A stretch of DNA of 64,000 nucleotides from Monodelphis domestica (GCF_027887165.1 NC_077230.1:26276625-26340624); one strand, 5' to 3'. Shown: positions 47,965 through 59,225, numbered from the stretch's first letter. Numbers and translations are program-made. Notes: a model not told the origin generated them from the sequence alone.

Positions 47965-48310
47965 TGGCGGTGTAATGTCCCTGAACAATCTGCAGGGATC
48001 CAGCAGAAAAAACACCATTCATAAGCAGAGGATAAACTGTGGGAGTAGAAACACCAAGGAAAAGCAACTGCCTGACTACAGAGGTTGAGGGGACATGACA
48101 GAGGAGAGACTCTAAAGGAAACCCTAATGCAAATATTAACAACATAGCAATGGGTTCGAATCAAGAACACATGTAATACCCAGTGGAATCACGTGTCGGC
48201 TATGGGGTGTGGGGGGGAGGAAAAGAAAATGGTCTTTGTCTTTAATGAATAATACTTGGAAATGATCAAATAAAATAGTATAAATTAAAAAAAAAATTAT
48301 GGGCATCTAC

Positions 48311-48628
48311 AGAACAGATCAAAATGTTATATTCTATTCTAGTAATAATAAACACATTCTAAAACCACGGAGCCAGGCTAATATGAAAGTCTCAAGTTTA
48401 CTTTCTGGCTCTCCTCATTTTTATTGCTTATGGGTCATAGGGCCAGATTTCAGATTCCCCAGCTGAGGCGATGAGTAATGCAGAGACTGGGGGTAGGAGT
48501 AGAGGTGGGAAGAGTGAGGGAAGAAGGGGTAAGGAAAGATGGGCAGTATAAATACCAGGGTAGCTCTCAAATTCATTATCTGATAGGTTTCAACTAACAA
48601 AGCAATAAATTTCCTCTATTTTAACAAA
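48311..48628. other. Nothing recognised
   Basis: Short unique stretch between the L1 and a SINE. Confidence 0.4.
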
Positions 48629-48886
48629 TGGGCAGTTAGGTAGTACAGTAGATAGAGCACTGGGTTTAGAATCAGGAAGCCTCATCTTCTTGAGTTCAAA
48701 TCTGGCCTCAGACCCTTACTAGCTGTGTGACTCCATGGACAAGTCAGTTAACTGTTTACTTCAGTTTTCTCTTCTATAAAATGAGTTAGAGAAGGAAATG
48801 ACAAACCACTCCAGTGTCTTTGCCAAGAAAACTTCAAATGGGGTCACAAAGAGTCAGAGACAACTGAAATGACCCAACAGCAACAT
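48629..48886 (+). mobile_element. SINE, type 1, full length
   Basis: GGGCAGTTAGGTAGTACAGT, TTGAGTTCAAATCTGGCCTC, GACAAACCACTCCAGTGTCT, TTGCCAAGAAAACTTCAAAT and AGAGACAACTGAAATGACCC. Confidence 0.92.
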
Positions 48887-49319
48887 TTCAGCAAATATAT
48901 TAATAAATACATTAGTGAAATAAATATGTAAAAATACTTGGTCTTCTCATATAAAGGACCTGTAAATTAAACGCTGTTTTTTTTTTTAATCTACATTGTC
49001 CTGCCCCTCATCTATACAGTTATTTCTTGCATATATCACTCCTCGAAGATAACATCTCAGTTTCAGATCTTCCCAACACTGGCTGTGTGACTTAGTACCT
49101 GAAGTTTTCCATTTGTAAAAGGAAAATACAGTTTAACACTGTCTCCTAATGACATCACAGGAACACTGTGAGAATGCCTGAAATGTAAATTTTACACTGT
49201 TTTGAATAATCCTGCATTTTGTAGCCTACATTTTATCTCCCTGACAAAATAAATAAACTTCTTTAGGATATAAATTATGTGCTCTTTCTCTCTCTGCATA
49301 TTAAAAACAGTGTCGGTAA

Positions 49320-49425
49320 ATAAGCTCCTTGAGGGCAGCAGGAACAGTTCAATTTCTGTCTTTGTATCTTCAGGGTCTGGCACAGTGCCTGGCACATAAG
49401 GGCTTAATAAATAGTTGTTGAATTA
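49320..49425 (+). mobile_element. L2-like LINE 3' terminus
   Basis: AAGCTCCTTGAGGGCAGCAG, GGTCTGGCACAGTGCCTGGC and GCTTAATAAATAGTTGTTGA. Confidence 0.8.
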
Positions 49426-49772
49426 ATTAGATTTGAATATTAGATATATAGTAAGCATTCAATAAATATTCTTTGAATTCATAGGATCAAATTGAAGTTC
49501 TAAATCTTTTTTTAAGCTAATACTTATAGAAATAAGTATTATTTCTTTTTTTAAGCTAATACTTATAGAAATAAGTGTTATTTCTATAGTTAATGAAAAT
49601 TCTTTCCCCCTGGAAGACAAGCATATAGATTCCCTGACCAACTTTTACCAAAGAATTGGTCATATCCACTACACACTTTACAACCACAACTCAGTGTTAT
49701 GGTAGTGTCATTTTCTGATAGAGATAGAATATTTACCCAGTCAATTAGTCACTCAATAAATATTTATTGAAG

Positions 49773-49957
49773 ACGCAATTAGGTGGCTCAGTGGAGAGGA
49801 AGCCAGGTCTAGAGACAGGTGGTCCTGGGTTCAAATGTCACCTTGGATATTCCCTAGCTGCCTGACATGGGTCAAGTCATTTAACCCCAAATGCCTAGCT
49901 CTTATGAGTCTTCTGCCTTGGAACTGATAAGACAGAAAGTAAGGGTTAAAAAAAATT
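49773..49957 (+). mobile_element. SINE, type 2
   Basis: CGCAATTAGGTGGCTCAGTG, GTGGTCCTGGGTTCAAATGT, AATGCCTAGCTCTTATGAGT and GATAAGACAGAAAGTAAGGG. It directly precedes a family X copy. Confidence 0.88.
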
Positions 49958-49959
49958 AA

Positions 49960-50450
49960 GAGAAAAAGTTTATTAAGCACTTACTACATGCCTGATAATG
50001 TTTTAGATGCTGGGAATACAAAGAAAGACAAAAAAAAATAGTTCTTGCCCTCAAGGAGTTGTCAATCCATTGGGGGAGACAACATGTAAAGAACTATGTA
50101 TAAAGAAGCTAAATACAAGATAAGTTGGTAATAATCCAGAAGGAAAGCATTAGAACTAAGAGGGATGGAGAAAGACTATAAAGAAGTCAGGAGTTTTATC
50201 CAGGGCTTGAAGGAAGCCAGGAAAGCTGAGAGGAGGAAGGAGGGGGCACATTCCATACATGGTGATGCTGGTGAAAATGTCCAGAGTCCAGAGAGTGTCT
50301 TATTTAAAGAACAGCAAGGAGGCCAATGTCATTGGAGTGCAGCTATGGGAATAGAATGGGTCTGTCTGTCAGGAAGACTGTAAACGTGGGGGCTGGGGTT
50401 GGAGGGAAGGAGAGGCAGGAAGGATATGCAGGGCTTTGAATGCCTACTTG
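49960..50450 (+). mobile_element. Family X repeat
   Basis: TTTATTAAGCACTTACTACA, TTCTTGCCCTCAAGGAGTTG, CCATTGGGGGAGACAACATG, GGCTTGAAGGAAGCCAGGAA, GAACAGCAAGGAGGCCAATG and TGCAGGGCTTTGAATGCC. This is the best-preserved example of the family in the window. Confidence 0.65.
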
Positions 50451-50992
50451 CTGACAAACTCGGCAACCCTATTTAAAAAATTTTAACACATGAGTTTGCC
50501 CTTCCAAGATGTAGAAAAGTTATATAAAATCTCACTTGACTCAAGTAATCAGCTGTTTCACTCTACTTCCTAACTCAAGGAAATGAGTAAAAAAATTTTT
50601 TTGTTTTGTTTTGTTTTTTAAAGCCTTAATTTCTTTTCAACATTAATTGAATTTGGTCATATTTGAATGAATTATTCTTGATCAATCTTTATGTATCTTG
50701 AGGCAACTAAATTCTTGCATTTCTCCAAATTGAAAAATTCTACTCTTCAGTATGACTCCCACTTTAATCCCAGCAATCTAAGGCTGAAATTTAATTCATA
50801 CCTATGTCTATCTAGGGTGAATTTTTCTACAGGATAACCTGGAGGGTCAGCTGAGCCTCTCAAAATCTCATAAATTAGAAATGTACTCAACTCCTAAGGC
50901 TCAGAGGAATTGTGAAAGACATCAGAGGATGGGTCTTTTGAAATATTTCAAAATTTGTTGTAGAAAGTAATGGCTAAATGGGCATTTTCTCA
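50451..50992. other. Nothing recognised
   Basis: AT-rich intronic sequence with no supported feature. Confidence 0.4.
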
Positions 50993-51006
50993 AGAGAAGT
51001 CCTCTC

Positions 51007-51221
51007 AGGGGCAGCTGGGTGGCTCAGTGGATTGAGAGCCAGACCTAGAGATGGGAGGTCCTGGGTTCAAATTTGGCCTCAGACACTTCCCAGCTGTGTG
51101 ACCCTGGGCAAGTCACTTCACCCCCACTGCCTAGCCCTTACCACTCTTCTGCCTCAGAGCTAATATACAGTATTGACTTCAAGAGGGAAGGTAAGGGTTT
51201 AAAAAAAAAGAAGAAAAAAAA
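51007..51221 (+). mobile_element. SINE, type 2, with perfect target duplication
   Basis: A clean full-length copy: GGGGCAGCTGGGTGGCTCAG, GAGGTCCTGGGTTCAAATTT, CTGCCTAGCCCTTACCACTC, CAGTATTGACTTCAAGAGGG, then an A-rich tail. AGAGAAGTCCTCTC occurs at 50993-51006 and again at 51222-51235, a perfect 14-bp duplication. It is the youngest-looking insertion here, 1.06 kb downstream of XK exon 2 in the gene's direction. Confidence 0.97.
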
Positions 51222-51235
51222 AGAGAAGTCCTCTC

Positions 51236-51808
51236 TGCTAGCATCCTTGTATAGTTTCTAGTTGGTCCATAGTACAGAAGGGTGAGGCAGGAAAAGCCAG
51301 TCATTGCTCCATTGTGGTCCTGGGAGGGAGGATTTTGATGTTGTCCTGGGGAACTGTTGCTACCCTTTCTGGTACAGAAGCCTGAACATGGGAGTCTTGT
51401 TCTGGACATGAACCAACTTAGCGATATGAACAACTGTTTGTTCATCATCAATTTCCCTATTACATACCACTTAAAAGGATGAGAAAATTCAGAAGTAATT
51501 TTTGTTTATTTCCACAAGCATTTTAACTTAAGTTTTTTCACTCACTTTTGAATAGGATTTATAATCAAGCTCATCAAGTATCTCTTCATTTTTTTCATCA
51601 TTTCAAGTATCTCCTCTTTCCTCACTGCTTTTTTCTCTCTGTGTGTCTCATGTGACTGTGGGTTTTCCATAATTAAATTTAACCCAGTAGGAGCTACTTT
51701 TGGCAAATCCACTGATATTATTAGGATGATCAAGAGATTTACTCTGTCCTAACTAGAGCGGGAAATGATGACTTTAAAACTATTAACTAATTACTCATTT
51801 TAAAGACT
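51236..51808. other. Nothing recognised
   Basis: No supported gene or repeat. Short chance frames only. Confidence 0.4.
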
Positions 51809-51988
51809 ATTTTTTAACCCTTACTTTCTGCCTTGGAACTGGTTCCAAGAATGTTAAGGGCTAGGCAATGGGGGTTAAATGACTCGTCCAAGGTCATATA
51901 ACCAGAAAGTGTCTGCAGTCAAATTTGAACCTAGGACCTCCCATCTCTAGGCCTGGCTCTCAATCAACTGAGCTACCCAGTTGCCCCC
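51809..51988 (-). mobile_element. SINE, type 2
   Basis: In reverse: AACCCTTACTTTCTGCCTTG, GTTAAGGGCTAGGCAATGGG, GAACCTAGGACCTCCCATCT and TGAGCTACCCAGTTGCCCCC. AAAGACTATTTTT and AAAGACAGTTTTT flank it as a likely target duplication. Confidence 0.92.
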
Positions 51989-52279
51989 AAAAGACAGTTT
52001 TTAACGAGCAAAAAAATTGCCTCCTGACTAGACTAGATATGGTATGTAATAAACATTTATTTAAATGCCCCCCAAAATAAAATTTATCGCCAAGACAGAA
52101 ATAGAAAACCACCTCTCTGGGCTGCTTTTGATGCAATGGGATCTAACAAACAAGAGATGAGACCAGATAAGACCTTGGGAAGTATGAATAAGTTCCCTCA
52201 GTGGTCTATGAAACTCTTTGGCAGGGAGGGCTCCCACTTTCCCCCAGAAGACCATGGGCAAAATTGAAAATATACATAC

Positions 52280-52542
52280 TTCTCCCTATGGTGATTTCCT
52301 GCTGCAAGATGCTTATGTACAGCTGCAGGGTCAGCTGGGGAGCTGAGCCCAAAAAAGCCTGGATGACCGATGCCCTGCTGAATGCTGACCTGTGGGTGCA
52401 CAGCTTGCCTTCTGCCCTGCCCACTTCTTTCTCAATTTCTTCTGTGAGTCCATTTTTAGGGATTTGCCTCTTCTTGGTGATACTGACATAAGGTTCTTCA
52501 ATTCTGCCAGCTTGAAAATATATGCAAAAGACTTCCACACAC
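52280..52542 (-). CDS. XK: XK, exon 2
   Basis: Exon 2 of XK is 263 bp, exactly the human exon length (c.246-508). The acceptor is TTGACTCCATTTCCAG just above 52542. The first base completes an Arg codon, then translation reads [60 protein letters not shown] and [20 protein letters not shown], ending at IGR plus one base. The donor is GTATGT at 52279. It covers roughly residues 82-170: the long cytoplasmic loop ([12 protein letters not shown]), reported as the contact for VPS13A, and the start of the conserved XKR membrane region ([10 protein letters not shown]). It differs from human only at scattered positions, with no indel. The reading frame joins exon 3 correctly. The Arg codon's first two bases must come from exon 1, outside the window. 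Confidence 0.97.
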
Positions 52543-52674
52543 CTGGAAATGGAGTCAAGATTTTCATTAGATGACTAGAAATCCTCAGATCTTTTTTTTT
52601 AAGACATTCTATCCACATTTCATCTGTTTCTAGTATTCCCAGATATACCAATGTATCACAGTACAAGAAGAACA

Positions 52675-52850
52675 AGACCTGGAGTTATAAGACCTGGATT
52701 TCGGTCCTATTTCCACCACTATGTACCTTAAACCTCTGGGTCTCAGTTTCACCATCTGTAATGTAGAGATAATTATACTTGATTTCTCCAAAATACAGGG
52801 TTGTTGTGAGGATCAGATGAGATAAACACACTCTTCAAATGTGTGAAATA
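52675..52850 (+). mobile_element. MIR-like CORE-SINE
   Basis: TAAGACCTGGATTTCGGTCC, TCTCAGTTTCACCATCTGTA and AGGGTTGTTGTGAGGATCAG, forward. It lies 130 bp from exon 2. Confidence 0.75.
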
Positions 52851-52869
52851 ATTACTTTGTGTCCATTGT

Positions 52870-53635
52870 TAGTTCAAGGGTGTGTGTATAGGAGCCAGCT
52901 TTGATAGGCTAGTGAAAGCTGATTGTTAAATTTTTAGCATAAGCATTTACATTTTGGAAATTGGCAAAAGCTACAAATCAGGGTTTGAGTTATTATTCTG
53001 TTGATTATCTAGATTTAAGAAAATAATGCAGAAAATGTTAATAATTCAGATTAAACTAAAGTTGGTCATGCATACATTTTTTTTTCCCTGAGAGCTCATA
53101 CCCCTGCTAGAGCCCAGTCCATTCACCCAACTTTACCTTTTACTTTGATGTCATCTAATTCCCCTAAGGCTGGGCAGGGCACTCAGAACTGAAAAACAAA
53201 AGGAGATGAGGAACTAAAAAGAAAGGGAAGGAAAAATGTAAAAAGGTTAAAGCAAGGAAAGCACAGCAAGATAATCCATGAAAACTTCCCATTGGTCCTA
53301 GCTCCAACATTGTGTTTTGGGTCCTAATAGATCTAGGGTCTCAAGAGGCTAGAGTAAGAACAGGGAAAGGTAAGGAGAAAGGACAAAGTGCATGGCTCAA
53401 GGGAAGTCAAGAAGGGAGAAAAAGGGGAGGGATAAAGGAAAGGACAAAGCAAGTTAAATGAATATGTTTCTTCTCAGCTAGACTACAAGCTCCCGGAATG
53501 CAGACATAAGTATTTGCTAACCATATATAATTCAAAGTATTCGATTTAATTAGTATTAATTAAATACCTATAACATACAAGATCCTGCTAAGATATGATT
53601 CTTAACTTTCATAGAACTTAAGATTTAGTAAAGAA
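52870..53635. other. Unassigned; holds the partner of 480-595
   Basis: 52950-53060 (CTACAAATCAGGGTTTGAGT, GTTGATTATCTAGATTTAAG, GCAGAAAATGTTAATAATTC) resembles 480-595. The stretch after it has an A/G-rich part (53200-53460). No gene. Confidence 0.45.
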
Positions 53636-53639
53636 GATA

Positions 53640-54080
53640 ATAAAAACAATTCTGACTACTTTCTTCATGACATTCCTGTGGGTAGGTGGTATAAGTACTA
53701 TTATTTTTACTATTTTGTTATTGTTCAGTCCTTTTAATCCTGTCTGACTCTTCATGACCTGCTTTGGGGTTTTTCTCAGCAAAGATACTGGAGTGATTTG
53801 CCATTTCCTTCTTCAATTTATTTTCAGATGAGTAAACTGAGGTAAATAGAATGAAGTGACTTGCCCAGGGATATACACAACTAGGAAGTACCTGAGGCCA
53901 GATTTGAACTCAAAAAGATATCGTCCTCACTCCTGACCCAGTGCCCTATCTACCCTTTTATTTTTCAATATATAGATGAGGAAACAGGCTCAGAGAGTTT
54001 TCATAGTTTATTTATGGACACAGGGTCATAGGCATGATTTGAATCTTGGTCTCCTGACTCCAAGTCTACCACATTGCAAA
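53640..54080 (-). mobile_element. MIR-like SINE interrupted by a younger SINE
   Basis: The reverse MIR pieces flank 53710-53955: TGACATTCCTGTGGGTAGGT before, and ATAGATGAGGAAACAGGCTC with GACTCCAAGTCTACCACATT after. The MIR is older than the type 1 SINE inside it. Confidence 0.7.
53710..53955 (-). mobile_element. SINE, type 1
   Basis: GTTATTGTTCAGTCCTTTTA, TTTTTCTCAGCAAAGATACT, TTGCCATTTCCTTCTTCAAT, ATGAGTAAACTGAGGTAAAT and CAGTGCCCTATCTACCC, reverse. Confidence 0.9.
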
Positions 54081-54146
54081 AGAGAATAGAAGTTCAAAGA
54101 AAAATCCACAGAAGGCAATCTATTAAGCCACACTAAGAACTTACAT

Positions 54147-54147
<1 letters not shown>

Positions 54148-54187
<40 letters not shown>

Positions 54188-54225
54188 TTACTACTACTAC
54201 TACTACTACTAATAATAATAATAAT
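54148..54225. repeat. (ACT)n / (AAT)n microsatellite
   Basis: About 20 ACT units with one ATT variant pass into five AAT units. Confidence 0.96.
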
Positions 54226-54229
54226 TCAA

Positions 54230-54448
54230 CATGGGCAAAATCCTTTATAAATATTTAATCATCTGATCCTCAAACCCAGGGAAATAGGGGCTTTTATTAT
54301 TTTGATTTTACAGATAAGGAAACTGAGGCAGACAGTGGTTAGATGACTTGCCTAGGAGTAAAACAAATAAATACATGAGGTTAGATTTAAAATCAGATCT
54401 TCTTGGTTCCAAATCCAGTATTCTACTTACTGCGCCAACTATCTACCT
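54230..54448 (-). mobile_element. MIR-like CORE-SINE
   Basis: AATCATCTGATCCTCAAACC, CAGATAAGGAAACTGAGGCA, GATGACTTGCCTAGGAGTAA and CTACTTACTGCGCCAACT, reverse. The microsatellite abuts its 3' side. Confidence 0.72.
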
Positions 54449-54479
54449 TTGTAGAAAAAAGAGAATTACTAAATAAAGT

Positions 54480-56095
54480 GAATTTCATTATTTGTGGTTG
54501 ACCTGTGCTATACAATAAAAATGACAGTTACCCAAACTTGTATACATATTCAGTGCCATATTAGTCAAACTATAAGAGGTTACATTATAGAATTAGATAA
54601 AATAATAATTATAAATTTTTGGAGAAGAAAATTCTACAATCTCAAGGGAAAAAAATTTAAAAAAAAAAAAAAGGAAGAATAAAACAGGTCTATCATTGCC
54701 AGACTTCAAATAATCATCCAGACTATCTTGTACTGGTCAAAAATTTGAAAAATAAATGAATGGAACAGAGTAGAAAAACAGGCCCCAGAAAAAGTAGAAC
54801 TCAATATTCAACATATCTAAGCATGTAGACTTTAAGGAGAAGGACCTTCTATTTGACAAGAAATCCTTGAAAAAGTGGAAAGTAGTGGCAAAAAATAGAT
54901 TTAGATTGGCACTTTATACCACTTACCACAAGAAGCCATCAACTGAAAGTTCTAAACATTAGTTATATGCGCAGCAGAGAACAAAAAAGAGATAGTTCTT
55001 TCACAATTATGACAGTGGGGAAATTCTTAAATAAATAGAGGATAAAGACAATAGGCTATTTTGATTACATATTGATTAAAAAGCATTTGCATGAACAAAA
55101 TCAATTCAGTTTAAAGAGAAATTATTGAATAGAGAAATAAAAGCTTTCATAAAATAACTGATAAAAGTCTAATATCTATATGTGTTTGTATATACATACA
55201 TATATATGGAATTGACACTAATATAGGAAACCAAGAGCCATTCCCCAATAGGTAAGTGATCAAAGGATAGAAACCATTTAAAAATGAATTTCAAATGATC
55301 AACAATCATATGAAATTAGAACAAAATTACTAATAATAACTTAAATGCAAATTAAAACAATCCTGAAATTTTACCTTATACCCATCAAACTGGCAGAGAT
55401 TATTTTAAAAAATAAAAATAGGCAAAGTTAGAAGAAAAAATGGGAAGATAAGCATCAGAACACTTTTGGTAAAGCTTTTCCTCCTAGAATACAATTAGTA
55501 TTGATGTAAGAAAAGTCACCAAACTATTTACACTGTTTGATTCAATGATCTCATTACTGAACTCATGCCCCAAGGAGGGCACTGACAGAAAGAAATGTTC
55601 CATATATATTAAAATATTCAAAGAACTGGAAACAAAGTGAGTCCTCAATTGAGGAATAACTAAAAATTATAGGAATGATATATTTTTCTACTATAAGAAA
55701 TGACAAAAATGAAGAATTCAAGGTAGCATGGGAAGGTTTTATAAATGCATGCAAAATGAGGTAAGCAGAACCAAGAAAATACAATGACTATATAGTAATA
55801 AAATATACACAAAAAGAACAAAACTGTAAAGATATAAGGAAAAAGGACATTAAAAAAGTATTCTGAATAATATATTTTAAGGAGGAATCTTGATTCTGAA
55901 GGATAGATAATGAACCACACCTCCTATCATTCCTTAAAGAGGTAGGGGGCTATGAATACAAAATGTTGCAAATGTTTACAATGCAATACTGTGTTGCTTA
56001 TTTTGGCTTAGTTATTTTTATTTGTTACAACAGAGGGTTTCACATGGAGCAGGGTACGAGACATTAAATTATGAAGTAATAAAATATATATTTTA
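54480..56095 (+). mobile_element. Old L1 fragment (ORF2 C-terminal part plus 3' UTR)
   Basis: ATTCAGTGCCATATTAGTCA, TTGCCAGACTTCAAATAATC, TGTACTGGTCAAAAATTTG, CATTTGCATGAACAAAATCA and GTCCTCAATTGAGGAATAAC are in the order seen in intact ORF2 and beyond. It ends near TTACAACAGAGGGTTTCACA. Stops are everywhere. It differs from the L1s at 24-31 and 41-48 kb enough to be an older subfamily. Confidence 0.75.
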
Positions 56096-56239
56096 AAAGG
56101 AGAGCCAAGACACACAATAGGAATTAAATATTTAGTTGATTAATTGATTGATGGATGGTTTCAAGCTCTTCAAAGACCAAATGAAAAGAGGAAGAATAAA
56201 AGAGGCCTATCCATATGATAACCATATATGATAACCATA

Positions 56240-56450
56240 TGAAAATAGGTCAGAATTACTAATAATAGCAGAAATGCAAAAGAAAACAATACCAAAATCT
56301 TATTTTATACTCACATAATGGACAAATATGATTTTTAAAAAATGAAAACAGTCAAAAACTAGAACAAAAATCACCAAAACACTTTTGGTAAAGCTTTTCC
56401 TCCAGGAATTCAACAAATTGGCAACAAATTATTTTTCTTAGAAACAGGTT
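56240..56450 (+). mobile_element. Second short L1 fragment of the same old subfamily
   Basis: AGAATTACTAATAATAGCAG, ACACTTTTGGTAAAGCTTTT and CCTCCAGGAATTCAAC parallel 55320-55500. It is either a separate truncated insertion or a local duplicate. Confidence 0.55.
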
Positions 56451-56477
56451 TTCATTGTAAAGAAGTTGTAAATGATG

Positions 56478-56625
56478 AGGACTATAAACAATACTGGATT
56501 TAAGTCAAAGAACCTGTGTTAGTATCCTGCTTCTGTCACTACCTATACTGCTTGTGCCGTCCATCTAACTCCTCTGGGATGCCATTTCCTCACATCTAAA
56601 ATAAATGGATAGGACTAAGGGGCCT
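56478..56625 (+). mobile_element. MIR-like SINE fragment
   Basis: AAACAATACTGGATTTAAGT, AGTATCCTGCTTCTGTCACT and CCATTTCCTCACATCTAAAA, forward. Confidence 0.55.
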
Positions 56626-56629
56626 CCTT

Positions 56630-57680
56630 CTACTTCTACTTTTCCTCGGTTCTACTTCAAGAATCTCAAGATAAATAATGGGTGGGGGGGAGTGGGTGGG
56701 GGAGGAAGGGGAAGAGATCTTTAAGTATCTGATTTCAAACTACACTACAAAGTGATAATCAAAATTAGTAGTACTTTACATAAAAAAAAATTAGTCAAAA
56801 TAAGTTTATAGTCTAATACAGAAGATTTCTGGAAATTATGATAGGGGTTGTCAAGTATTTGATGGGTTCTCGTGTGGAAGAGGGCTTAGACTTGTTCTTT
56901 TAGGCCCGAAAGAGAGGTAGATGCTGAACTACAGCATTTCCAGGCATAATTAATTCATGTTTTCATTTACATACTATATTACTTCTTAAGGACTAAACTA
57001 TTACTTTGGAAAGTAGAATCATAGCTTCATTATTATTGCATAATTCTTTAATGCACTGATATTAAGATGCCTGAATAGAGAATAAAAGCAATGCTCTGAA
57101 AAAAAAAAAACAAAACCCTAGGCCATATTGGCTCTGTCCTGAGTCATAATACATTAATGAGCAACTGATTGTGGCAGAAGAGTTTATGAAGATTCCTGTC
57201 ATCCAAATGTTTTAAGGAAAAATTTAAAAGCTTTACATGATATACTTCTGTAGAAAATATCTCATTAAAAATCTCTAGTTTACTTTTTACCTTAAATAAC
57301 TAGTAAATTGTATACATGTTGATAGAACTTTATGACCCAAGTTTCCTAGACCAGCATAGGGTTTGGAAGCCATTGAAGCTATCCTTTGAGTTCTAGTACC
57401 ATTTAAATTAGTTCGTAGGAAACCTTAATGTGGGGTTGAAATCAATGGATTGTTTTTTCTTCTAAGATAGTTTTTCAAGACGAGTTTTCCTGTTTTGACA
57501 TAATTTAGTCTAATGAGATATGTGGCACCACCTAGAATCAAATTTTTTCATTATATGACAATATCTTACTGTCTCTCCTCCTTCAAGCAATGGCATATGC
57601 CAAGTATATCATACAGCTAAGCCCTAGTACCTAAGTAAAATAAGATGTCAATAAATTAAATCCAAAAGGCGAAATATTAT
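56630..57680. other. Unassigned; G-rich clump at 56681-56712
   Basis: The G-rich clump has four or more G-tracts of at least three and could form a G-quadruplex. The rest is AT-rich and shows no gene or repeat I recognise. Confidence 0.45.
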
Positions 57681-57681
57681 G

Positions 57682-57911
57682 TTGGGGCAGCTAAGTGGCA
57701 CAGTGAACCGAGTGCCCGACCTGGAGTCAGGAAGACTCATCTTCTTGTATTCAAATCTGACCTCAGACACTTACTAGCTATGTGAGTCTGAGCAAGTCAC
57801 TTAATCCTGTTTGCCTCAATTTCCTCATCTGTAAAATTAACTGAAAAAGGAAATAGTAGTCCACTCCAGTCACAAAGAATAAGACATAACTGAAAAAATG
57901 ACTAAACAACA
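57682..57911 (+). mobile_element. SINE, type 1, tail deletion
   Basis: GGGGCAGCTAAGTGGCACAG, CTGGAGTCAGGAAGACTCAT, CAATTTCCTCATCTGTAAAA and AGTCACAAAGAATAAGACAT. About 30 bp of the usual CCAGTATCTTTGCCAAG part is missing. Confidence 0.9.
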
Positions 57912-58089
57912 AAATATTGTGTAAAAACCTAAGAAGTAAGTCCTGAGTGCCCTGGAATGGACCCAGTTTTTCAGACCTGTCCTAACAGATCCAGTCTGGC
58001 TTCCAGTGCTAAGGAAATTCAAAAGGTCTGGAGGTATTACATGAGCCTATATAATAATAGTAGTGCCTTCCCTCTTTGGGTTGTTTCCG

Positions 58090-58250
58090 ATTTATCTTCT
58101 TGATTTCTTATTCATACACTGTGTTTATATGTTGTCCTCTCATTAGACTATGAGCTCCTCAAGAGAAGGGATGGTCTTTTTCCCTTCTTTGTATCTTCAT
58201 TAATTAACACTGTGTCTGGCGGCACTTAATACATGCTAGTTGACTTATTG
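58090..58250 (+). mobile_element. L2-like LINE 3' terminus
   Basis: TCTCATTAGACTATGAGCTC, CTCAAGAGAAGGGATGGTCT and CGGCACTTAATACATGCTAG. Confidence 0.7.
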
Positions 58251-58424
58251 GTTATATCTTTTTGTGGGAAGAGAATGTACTGATCCCAAACTTACCCTCA
58301 ATTCACTCTTGCTTCCCATCCTCAAGGTTTCCTTTGTGTAAATTAGAAGTCTGACATAGAGTTGTAAACAGAGAAAGGATAAGAGAGAAGCAAGCAAAAG
58401 AGCCATGGAGGGATCAAGGGTTAG

Positions 58425-58830
58425 GAGTAATAATAATTCACATGTATATAGGACTTAAAAGGTTTACAAAAAGCAAGGAAACTTGAGCAGAGCCTTGAAG
58501 TGGGCAAAGGATTCTAAAAGGCAAGGATGAGTAGGGGAAGGTGTATGCCAGGATATGAGAGACTGCTTATGCAAAGACATGAAGATCGAAGTGGGGGAGT
58601 GTTGTTTGAGAGGTCTAGCAGCAAAGCTGGACCACAGAGTGCCTCAGTCAGTCAATCGATGAGTGTTAGTTAATAGCTATTACATGCCAGACACTACTGG
58701 TGAAGGACCACAGGGAAAAGTAAAAAAAGTCTTACTATCAAAGAACTTACATTCTAATGGGATTTGCTTATGTACATATAGAGGCATATAAAAAATATAC
58801 ACAAAGATTTTAGGATTAGAGAGATAATAA
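58425..58830 (+). mobile_element. Family X repeat, two pieces out of order
   Basis: The first piece has internal phrases (GCAGAGCCTTGAAGTGGGC, GCTTATGCAAAGACATGAAG, CTGGACCACAGAGTGCCT). The second, from about 58650, has the start phrases (TAGCTATTACATGCCAGACA, AAGAACTTACATTCTAATGG). Either two copies adjoin or one was rearranged. Confidence 0.55.
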
Positions 58831-58834
58831 AAAT

Positions 58835-59074
58835 AATAACTGCATTTTTAAAGTACCTGCTATGTATACTGAACTGAGCACTGTGCATTATTCTCATTCA
58901 TCCTTACAACAACCATGGGAGATAGGCACTATTACTATCCCATTTTAGAGTTGAGGAAACTGAGTCAAACAGAAGTTTGCTGAAGATCATATACCTAGTA
59001 TCTGAGGCTGCATTTGAACCCAGGTCTTTCTGATTCCAGGTCTAGTATTTCTATTCACTGTGATACCAGATGCC
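58835..59074 (-). mobile_element. MIR-like CORE-SINE
   Basis: TTAAAGTACCTGCTATGTAT, ATTCATCCTTACAACAACCA, TGAGGAAACTGAGTCAAACA and TTTGAACCCAGGTCTTTCTG, reverse; near full length. Confidence 0.8.
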
Positions 59075-59225
59075 TCAAAAAAAAAAATCACTAAATCATT
59101 TGGCTTCTTATTCATGAAGTCATATTATCACTTTTTCTTTTTAAAGTTGTATCAGTTGTTACATATTTCACCAAGTACAAATATTGTGAGTTCCTACTGT
59201 GTGCAAGTATTGTGTTAAATTATAT

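Larger units (their letters stand above)
41768..48296 (+). mobile_element. L1 LINE, near complete, with target duplication
   Basis: A 6.53-kb element in the order 5' UTR, ORF1, spacer, ORF2, 3' UTR, A-tail. It begins TTCCGGTCAAGACGGC. The flanks TTATGGGTGTCTAC (41754-41767) and TTATGGGCATCTAC (48297-48310) match at 12 of 14 positions and are the target-site duplication. It lies antisense to XK in intron 2. ORF1 has two in-frame stops, and ORF2 has several stops and frame changes, so the element is inactive although the youngest L1 in the window. Confidence 0.96.

Noticed and set aside
52331..52675. 114-codon minus-strand frame over XK exon 2
   Set aside because: It is a different frame of exon 2 running through the acceptor. 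The XK frame with matching protein sequence is the real one.
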